This document shows positions 58,505 to 64,000 of a stretch of DNA of 64,000 bases, piece by piece. A program made the translations under genes and the position numbers. The stretch is taken from contig JBILMZ010000001.1 in NCBI GenBank assembly GCA_044375275.1, forward strand, positions 1 to 64,000. The letters are read 5' to 3'. Source of the stretch: SZUA-430 sp044375275 (GTDB taxonomy: Bacteria; Pseudomonadota; Alphaproteobacteria; Micropepsales; Micropepsaceae). The notes beneath the pieces were generated by a model. That model was not told the origin of the DNA and did not search any database. It saw only the letters and a list, made by a program, of their open reading frames with translations. The first letter of the stretch is position 1. The number at the start of each line of letters is the position of its first letter.

Positions 58505-59676
58505 CACAAGGTCTGTGTAAGTCTATCAAGTGCATCAGATGTCGTTGCAAAGTCGTTAACCAGCGCAACGCGAATGAAGCGTTTTGCTGGATTTCCTGCA
58601 GAAGATTCTTTTGCAAGAAACTCACCCGGCAAAACTTTCACGCCTGCTTCACGCCAAAGTCTCATTGCGGCACTTGTGCCGTCCTCCACATCCAGCCAGA
58701 GAAAGAAACCGCCTTCCGGTATTCGAAAGCCAAAACGGTTGGACAGGCGCGTTCGTGCGGCTTCGAATTTCTGGCGATAAAGGTTCCTGTTTTCCTCGAC
58801 GTGTTTTTCGTCCGACCACGCAGCTTCTGAAACAGCGGCGATCGGCAATGGAAGCTGTGGGCCTGCAACATTGCGAAACTCACGGAACCTCGCAATGATC
58901 GATGCGTCTCCTGCGACAAAGCCCGATCTCAGTCCCGCAAGACTGGAGCGCTTCGACAGTGAATGAAACACGAGCAGGTTTTTGAAATCGGGTGATGACT
59001 GCTGTCGAACGGACAGCGCTCCGCACGGAGGCTTGTCGCAGTAGATTTCCGAGTAGCACTCATCCGCGAAAATGGTGATGTCGTGCTCGTCTGCGAGCGC
59101 GAACAACTTGCGCCAATAGGCTGCGTCGGCGGCCGCGCCTTCGGGATTGGAAGGCGAGCACATGTAGATGATGCTGGTGCGTGCCAGGAGTTCTGCTGGC
59201 AGCGAGGCGAAGTCCGGAAGAAAGCCCGTGTCTGCGGTTGCGTTGACATAAACGGGCTCGGCGCCTGCTGACAACGCCGCTGCCGCATAACACTGATAGA
59301 ACGGGTTCGGGATCAGCACGGCCGGCTTCTGTCCACGCTTGGAATCCGGGACAACAACGAACGGGGCCGTGAACAGTCCTTCGCGTGTTCCCACGAGTGG
59401 CAGGATCTGCGATGCCGGCTGCACGCCAGACTGCAGACCGAAGCGACGGTTCAGCCAGAGGGCGATGGACTGCCTGAGTGACTCGGGACCAATGATCGGC
59501 GGGTAGCGACCAAACTCGCTTGTGTGACGGGCCAGGATGTCACCCACAAAGCCTGGCACCGCGTGCTGCGGTTCGCCGACATGCATGTTGATGGGAGACT
59601 TGCCGGGCTGGATGCCTTCCAGCAGCTTGTTCAGCCGCGTGAATGGAGAAACGGGAAGGGCATCAAAGCGGGACAT
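58504..59676 (-). CDS. PLP-dependent aminotransferase class I/II
   Basis: 390 residues from ATG 59674-59676. Fold-type I enzyme; PNPFYQCYAAAALSAGAEPVYV and SPSNPEGAAAD form the substrate and cofactor region, DECYSEIY holds the Asp, and the PLP Lys is in FHSLSKRSSLAGLRSGF. The family often is annotated as N-succinyldiaminopimelate or arginine aminotransferase (DapC-type), which I cannot confirm. Coupled to ftsK. Confidence 0.85.
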   Translation of the reverse strand: MSRFDALPVSPFTRLNKLLEGIQPGKSPINMHVGEPQHAVPGFVGDILARHTSEFGRYPPIIGPESLRQSIALWLNRRFGLQSGVQPASQILPLVGTREGLFTAPFVVVPDSKRGQKPAVLIPNPFYQCYAAAALSAGAEPVYVNATADTGFLPDFASLPAELLARTSIIYMCSPSNPEGAAADAAYWRKLFALADEHDITIFADECYSEIYCDKPPCGALSVRQQSSPDFKNLLVFHSLSKRSSLAGLRSGFVAGDASIIARFREFRNVAGPQLPLPIAAVSEAAWSDEKHVEENRNLYRQKFEAARTRLSNRFGFRIPEGGFFLWLDVEDGTSAAMRLWREAGVKVLPGEFLAKESSAGNPAKRFIRVALVNDFATTSDALDRLTQTL

Positions 59677-59757
59677 TGGCAAATCGCATCTCGGAAAATC
59701 GAGATGCAAGTATAGGGGCACTTTGGTGATTGCCAAAGTGCCCCAAACGTCGTGGCG

Positions 59758-61137
59758 TCAGTGAAGTCTTTCGCCGTGTTGCGTCAAATCCAGACCTTCG
59801 CGCTCTTCATCTGCTGTTACGCGGAGTCCAACAATTGCGTTCACGATCAGAAGAATGACGTATGTTGCAACGGCACAGTACACGCCTGCGATCACCAATC
59901 CTTCAAGTTGTGTTACGATCTGTCCCGGATTGCCATCAATGGCGCCCTTGCCGAGGCTGTTCACGCTCGAGAGCGCGAAGACACCGGTCAGCACTGCACC
60001 AACCGCTCCGCCGATGCCGTGCACGCCGAAGGCGTCAAGGGAGTCATCGTAGCCAAACTTGTGCTTCAGCCACACCGCGCCTGCGTAGCAGACAGCACCT
60101 GAAATCAGGCCGATCATCAGCGCTCCCGACGGATCGACAAAGCCTGCTGCAGGTGTCACCGCCACAAGGCCAGCGACGGCGCCGGACAGCATGCCCAGCA
60201 CGCTTGGCTTCTTCTGAAGCACCCACTCGACAACCATCCAGGACATCGCTGCTGCTGCCGTTGCAATCTGGGTGTTTGCCATGGCAATGCCCGCGAGTGC
60301 GTTTGCTGCGACAGCAGAACCGGCGTTGAAGCCGAACCAACCCACCCACAAAAGTGACGCACCGATCAGAGCGTAGAGGAGGTTGTGCGGTGACATGTTC
60401 TCATGACCGTATCCGACGCGCTTTCCAAGCACGATTGCGCAAACAAGTCCCGCCACGCCGGCATTGAAGTGAACCACCGTGCCGCCTGCAAAATCGAGGA
60501 CGCCCATGCCGCCCAGGAATCCGCCACCCCACACCCAGTGTGCGACCGGGCAGTAAACAACCAGCACCCACAGCGCCATGAACAACATCATGGCTGAGAA
60601 CTTCATGCGGTCTGCGAAGGCGCCGCAGATCAGTGCCGGTGTGATGATCGCAAATGTCATCTGGAAGGTCATGAACACCGACTCGGGGATTGATGCCGCA
60701 AGGGAATGAGCGACTTCATTACCCATGCCGCTCAACATGATCCGGGATGTGCCACCGATGAACGTGTTTGCGTCGCCACCATTCGTGAAGGCGAGCGAGT
60801 AGCCAATAACGGCCCAGAGGACTGTTACCATGGCGGTGATTGCGAAGCTCTGTGCGGCAGTTGCGAGGATGTTCTTCTTGCGAACCATGCCTGAATAGAA
60901 GAGCGCCAGACCAGGAACGGTCATCAAAAGTACAAGGGCCGTGGCTGTCAGCATCCAGGCCGTGTCACCCGAATTCAGGGCAAGGGCGGTTGCGTGAGCT
61001 GCGAGTTGCGGCGCTGCGGCCGCGGCTTCTGCTGCGGGTTCGGGCGCCACGTCCGCCATCGCGCCTGCTGATGCCGTCGTCAGCGCAGTCAGCGACAGGG
61101 CGAGCCGTGTCCTCAAGTTGCTTATGCTAGTCATCAT
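59758..61137 (-). CDS. amtB: Ammonium transporter AmtB
   Basis: 459 residues; N-terminal signal peptide (removed after AGAMA) and eleven membrane helices. AMT family signatures: DTAWMLTATALVLLMTVPGLALFYSG, TFAIITPALICGAFADRMKF, GCxVHWVWG-type CPVAHWVWGGGFLGG, DFAGGTVVHFNAGVAGLV (with the pore His), NAGSAVAANALAG and DDSLDAFGVHGIGGAVGAVLTG (second pore His). Transports ammonium; PII (GlnK) encoded just upstream gates it. Confidence 0.96.
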   Translation of the reverse strand: MMTSISNLRTRLALSLTALTTASAGAMADVAPEPAAEAAAAAPQLAAHATALALNSGDTAWMLTATALVLLMTVPGLALFYSGMVRKKNILATAAQSFAITAMVTVLWAVIGYSLAFTNGGDANTFIGGTSRIMLSGMGNEVAHSLAASIPESVFMTFQMTFAIITPALICGAFADRMKFSAMMLFMALWVLVVYCPVAHWVWGGGFLGGMGVLDFAGGTVVHFNAGVAGLVCAIVLGKRVGYGHENMSPHNLLYALIGASLLWVGWFGFNAGSAVAANALAGIAMANTQIATAAAAMSWMVVEWVLQKKPSVLGMLSGAVAGLVAVTPAAGFVDPSGALMIGLISGAVCYAGAVWLKHKFGYDDSLDAFGVHGIGGAVGAVLTGVFALSSVNSLGKGAIDGNPGQIVTQLEGLVIAGVYCAVATYVILLIVNAIVGLRVTADEEREGLDLTQHGERLH

Positions 61138-61166
61138 GTTTGTTCCTTCAAAAATGATCGTGAGGC

Positions 61167-61505
61167 CTAGAGGGCGTTGGAGTCCGTTTCGCCCGTCCGG
61201 ATGCGAACGACATGTTCCAGGGGCATGACGAAGATCTTGCCGTCACCGATTTGTCCCGTCCGCGCGTGTGACGTGATGCATTGGATGACTGCATCCGCCT
61301 GATCGGCACGGACAGCGACTTCAATCTTGAGTTTCGGGACGAAGCTCACGGCGTATTCCGCGCCGCGGTAGATTTCGCGATGGCCTTTCTGTCGGCCAAA
61401 GCCCTTTGCCTCGGTGACGGTGAGACCTTCAATTCCCATTGCCACGAGGGCTTCCCGAACTTCGTCCAGCTTGAACGGCTTTATGACTGCAGTGACCAGT
61501 TTCAT
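61167..61505 (-). CDS. glnK: PII nitrogen regulator GlnK
   Basis: 112 residues. KLVTAVIKPFKLDEVREALV at the start, T-loop with the uridylylated Tyr51 in YRGAEYAVSFVPK, and the ATP/2-oxoglutarate site RTGQIGDGKIFVMPLEHVVRIRTGE. Located 29 bases ahead of amtB, the usual glnK-amtB pair controlling ammonium uptake. Confidence 0.97.
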   Translation of the reverse strand: MKLVTAVIKPFKLDEVREALVAMGIEGLTVTEAKGFGRQKGHREIYRGAEYAVSFVPKLKIEVAVRADQADAVIQCITSHARTGQIGDGKIFVMPLEHVVRIRTGETDSNAL

Positions 61506-61583
61506 CTTGTCATGCCTTGCCTTGGGGTTTTCGACGGGGCGATGATCAATTCTTTTTCATGCGCTGTATTGCATCATGTGTCG

Positions 61584-61617
61584 GCACAAAAATGATCCAG
61601 TTGCTGATATTTTGTGC
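61584..61617. promoter_or_regulatory. Inverted repeat upstream of glnK
   Basis: GCACAAAA (61584-61591) and TTTTGTGC (61610-61617) are exact inverted copies separated by 18 bases, about 80 bases upstream of glnK. The GCAC...GTGC arms are compatible with NtrC binding sites, which are expected for glnK-amtB under nitrogen limitation. No clear sigma54 promoter was found by eye. Confidence 0.4.
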
Positions 61618-61684
61618 AGTTAACCTATGTGCCGCATGCCGAGAATGTTGGATGAGGCTGGCCGCATGCCTATAAATTGGAACC

Positions 61685-62923
61685 ATGGGCGACGCACTGA
61701 AGTTCAAGGCGGATGTAGTCATAGCTGGCGGTGGCATGGTCGGCCTTACGCTGGGCATTGCGCTTGCCGAAGCCGGCATTGAGACGGTCGTCGTCGATGC
61801 GGCAGACCCTGAACAGGTCTTTCAGGCCGGGTTCGACGGGCGGGTGAGTTCTTTTGCACCGGCTTCCAGACGTCTCCTGTCTGCCATCGGCGTCTGGGAG
61901 CACCTCGAGGATGAGGCTGAGCCCGTCCTGGACATCGTTGTTGGTGACGGGTCCGTGCGCGAGGGGGCTTCGCCGGCCCTTTTGCACTTTGATCACCGGG
62001 AGATTGGGCCTGAACCGCTGGCGCACATGATCGAGAACCGGCACTTCCGGATCGCGCTTGAGAAGCGCGCGCGCAGTGTGCGGGGGCTCCGGGTCATCGC
62101 ACCTGCGAAGGTGCTGGGCGCCGATGCCCAACCAGCCCATGTCGTCCTTTCAACGTCGGCCGGGCACATGATTTCGGCGCAGCTTTGTGTTGCCGCCGAC
62201 GGACGGGATTCTCCCTTACGCCAAGCTGCAGGCATCAAGACGGTCGGGTGGCCCTATCGCCAGCATGGTATCGTGGCGACGATCGATCACGAAAGACCGC
62301 ATCGCGGCGTCGCACACGAATTGTTCCTCGAGGCAGGACCGTTCGCGATCCTCCCGATGAAGGGAAACCGTTCTTCGATTGTCTGGAGTGAAGAGGAACA
62401 CCGCGCTGCTGCCTACATGGCGCTGGACGACAATTCGTTCCTCTCGGAAATCAGACAGCGATTTGGAGACCAGTGGGGTGAACTTCGCCTGACGGGACCA
62501 CGCTGGTCGTATCCGCTTTCCATGCAGATCGCGACATCCTACCTGGCGCAGCGTCTTGCTGTTGTGGGAGATGCAGCCCATGCGGTGCATCCTCTTGCAG
62601 GGCAGGGGTTGAACCTCGGCCTGCGCGACGTTGGTGCCCTCGCCGAAGTGATCGTTGAAACCAGGCGGCTGGGTCTCGATGTCGGTGCATCGCCGAACCT
62701 TGCCCGGTATGAAGCCTGGCGCCGCTTTGACAACGCCCTGTTTGCCCTGTCCATGGACGGACTCAATCGGCTGTTCTCAAACAGCGTTGGTCCCTTGCAG
62801 GCCATCCGGCGTTTCGGACTGGATCTGGTTGACGGCATCCCGTCGATGAAAGCGCTGTTCATGCGGCAGGCCGCCGGGGAGTTCGGTTCCATGCCACGTC
62901 TTCTCAAGGGTGAGAGCCTCTAG
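61685..62923 (+). CDS. UbiH/UbiF/COQ6-family FAD-dependent hydroxylase
   Basis: 412 residues. FAD motif VVIAGGGMVGLTLGIALAEAG (residues 11-31), SFAPASRRLLSAIGVWE, QLCVAADGRDSPLRQAAGI (second FAD motif DG) and GDAAHAVHPLAGQGLNLGLRDVGAL (about 298-322, GD motif). The family hydroxylates the ubiquinone ring; which position is not told by sequence alone. Stands alone; divergent from glnK. Confidence 0.92.
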   Translation: MGDALKFKADVVIAGGGMVGLTLGIALAEAGIETVVVDAADPEQVFQAGFDGRVSSFAPASRRLLSAIGVWEHLEDEAEPVLDIVVGDGSVREGASPALLHFDHREIGPEPLAHMIENRHFRIALEKRARSVRGLRVIAPAKVLGADAQPAHVVLSTSAGHMISAQLCVAADGRDSPLRQAAGIKTVGWPYRQHGIVATIDHERPHRGVAHELFLEAGPFAILPMKGNRSSIVWSEEEHRAAAYMALDDNSFLSEIRQRFGDQWGELRLTGPRWSYPLSMQIATSYLAQRLAVVGDAAHAVHPLAGQGLNLGLRDVGALAEVIVETRRLGLDVGASPNLARYEAWRRFDNALFALSMDGLNRLFSNSVGPLQAIRRFGLDLVDGIPSMKALFMRQAAGEFGSMPRLLKGESL

Positions 62924-62933
62924 TCCCGCAAGA

Positions 62934-63350
62934 TCAATCCGGGCCGCCGTTGAGTGACCCCGGATTGCGCTGGCGCGAGATCCTGCTTCCAAAGGTCGTG
63001 TCGAGATCCTGGTAGAAGCCTCGCGCTTCGGTGAGCACGTGCTGCCAACGAGCAGCTTCTGCGTCTTCGCGCGATGAAAACAGCCGGCCATCCCAACTGA
63101 ACCCTGGCTCTTCGCCTGGAAGCGGCAGCACCGGTGGCGTGTCTTCGTTGATCTGTTCGACCGACATCCTGAAGTGGGAGTTCGGATTTGCCCTGTCATA
63201 CAAGGACTGTAGTTCAGCGGCTTTTCGCTTGCGGTCCATTTCCGCAAAGGCGTGGCGTACCCGATCACCCCACAGGCGCCAGGCGATCATCGCCGCTGCC
63301 AGCAAGACAAAGTACCAGAAACCCTGAAGTGGCATTTCGGGCAACATCAT
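62934..63350 (-). CDS. Membrane-anchored hypothetical protein
   Basis: 138 residues. One N-terminal helix (LQGFWYFVLLAAAMIAWRLW, about 8-27), then a helical, charged tail of moderate length with EMDRKRKAAELQSLYDRAN and FSSREDAEAARWQHVLTEARGFYQDLDTTFGSR. No domain recognised. Starts within the stop of the DUF971 gene (ATGA), suggesting one transcript with Trm112. Confidence 0.65.
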   Translation of the reverse strand: MMLPEMPLQGFWYFVLLAAAMIAWRLWGDRVRHAFAEMDRKRKAAELQSLYDRANPNSHFRMSVEQINEDTPPVLPLPGEEPGFSWDGRLFSSREDAEAARWQHVLTEARGFYQDLDTTFGSRISRQRNPGSLNGGPD

Positions 63351-63712
63351 GGGTCGCGGCTCAGTCCCTGGGTGGCCAGCCGGCTTTCATATTCAAACCA
63401 CTTTCGTGTGCGGTTCGCGCCAAGGTCGAGCAGGTAGCTCCAGGAAAACAGCCCCGTGTCGTGGCCGTCGTCGAAGACAATACGGACGGCGTATTGACCC
63501 ACGGGCTCCATCGCCCTGATTCCCACATTCCGCTTGCCGGCAACCGTCACCTTGGTGCTGGCGCCGTGGCCCTGCACTTCGGCGCTCGGGCTTTCCACCC
63601 GCAGGTACTCGGCCGGCAACTCAAATGTGCTTCCGTCCTCGAAGGCCACTTTCAGGACCTTTGACTCCCGCCGATAGACCAGTTCCAGCGGCCACGGGGC
63701 GTTGGCTGTCAT
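63347..63712 (-). CDS. DUF971 (GBBH-like N-terminal domain) protein
   Basis: 121 residues. [20 protein letters not shown] and [20 protein letters not shown] are the DUF971 beginning, a small beta-rich domain also found at the N-terminus of gamma-butyrobetaine hydroxylases. [11 protein letters not shown] near the C-terminus fits. Some free-standing members act in iron-sulfur cluster handling, unproven here. Overlaps Trm112 start and the membrane gene. Confidence 0.85.
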   Translation of the reverse strand: MTANAPWPLELVYRRESKVLKVAFEDGSTFELPAEYLRVESPSAEVQGHGASTKVTVAGKRNVGIRAMEPVGQYAVRIVFDDGHDTGLFSWSYLLDLGANRTRKWFEYESRLATQGLSRDP

Positions 63713-63927
63713 CTCACTTCCTCGTCGCCCAGTTCGCGCGCCTCTTCGGTGAGCATGATGGGAATGCCGTCCCTGATCGGATAGGCCAGACGCGCGTTGG
63801 CCGAGACAAGTTCCTGCTTCGCCGCATCATATTTCAGCGTGCCCTTCGTTACCGGGCACACAAGAATCTCGAGCAGCCTTGGGTCTACAGCGCGTGTTGT
63901 GGTCGTGGGGGACGTTTCGTTGCTCAC
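63709..63927 (-). CDS. Trm112-family small protein
   Basis: 72 residues from GTG 63925-63927. [18 protein letters not shown] and [20 protein letters not shown] are typical of bacterial Trm112/UPF0434, a small protein that in eukaryotes activates methyltransferases; bacterial members lack most zinc Cys (only one visible here). Overlaps the upstream gene's stop and the DUF971 gene by four bases each. Confidence 0.88.
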   Translation of the reverse strand: MSNETSPTTTTRAVDPRLLEILVCPVTKGTLKYDAAKQELVSANARLAYPIRDGIPIMLTEEARELGDEEVR

Positions 63928-64000
63928 TGAAGCATTCCTTCGGGGCCCTGACTGTCGGCCATGGACATTTCGATGAGCGCAATCAGCATTGCTGCGCGGT
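63924..64000 (-). CDS. C-terminal end of an upstream gene (partial)
   Basis: The last 25 codons end in ...[18 protein letters not shown] followed by TGA; the rest lies beyond the window. The segment [13 protein letters not shown] looks like the helical tail of LON substrate-binding domain proteins that usually precede Trm112 in alphaproteobacteria, but this is a weak guess from a fragment. GTGA overlap with Trm112. Confidence 0.4.
   Translation of the reverse strand, partial: RAAMLIALIEMSMADSQGPEGMLQ

Overview
The window is an alphaproteobacterial chromosome segment of moderately high GC, and it appears to include the chromosomal replication origin. The gene order hemE - gap - PPSR/maf/aroE/coaE/dnaQ/secB on one side and rho, mnmE, mnmG, rsmG, parA, parB, holA, lptE, leuS on the other is the arrangement known around oriC of Caulobacter and relatives. 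Supporting details are GANTC sites in the hemE-PPSR gap, TCCCCA-type motifs there, a CenR-like response regulator, TimA, an LptE/LolA/FtsK envelope set and several GTG starts. The genus cannot be named from sequence alone. Two tandem major porins and AmtB/GlnK indicate a free-living Gram-negative. I see no rRNA, tRNA, CRISPR array, prophage or intact transposase.

Left part (1-14.4 kb) is accessory-flavoured. It holds a GIN-domain surface/periplasmic protein with a tiny membrane protein and a CenR-like regulator, then ribA, a fasciclin protein, a HabA-type membrane protein, a flavin monooxygenase, a methyltransferase, the threonine catabolism pair tdh-kbl, a PLP-binding YggS protein head-to-head with a ThiE-like protein, and two paralogous porins.

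The core block (14.7-40.9 kb) runs from a DUF3576 lipoprotein, leuS, lptE, holA through parB-parA-rsmG-mnmG-mnmE, a thioredoxin-fold DUF255 protein, oxidoreductases and an HD-domain protein, to rho-hemJ-hemH-hemE, which read leftward away from the proposed origin at 36384-36761. PPSR-maf-aroE-coaE-dnaQ reads rightward from it. The mnmG-mnmE gap has a striking cluster of four TTTCAYGTGARTC elements, each carrying a GANTC site, next to parAB. They may be parS-type centromere sites or remnants of an insertion-sequence end.

The right part (41.1-64 kb) contains timA-mltA-smr, an unusual 712-residue protein that joins a prephenate-dehydratase-like binding fold to a transmembrane segment and an OmpA-like periplasmic domain, hslUV, hisBHAF, a CYTH-CHAD protein, a PuuA/PuuD-like pair, lolA, ftsK, an aminotransferase, amtB-glnK, a Ubi-type hydroxylase, and DUF971/Trm112 genes. 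Translational coupling by ATGA/GTGA/TGATG overlaps is very common throughout, and three convergent gene pairs overlap by 11-14 bases at their 3' ends.
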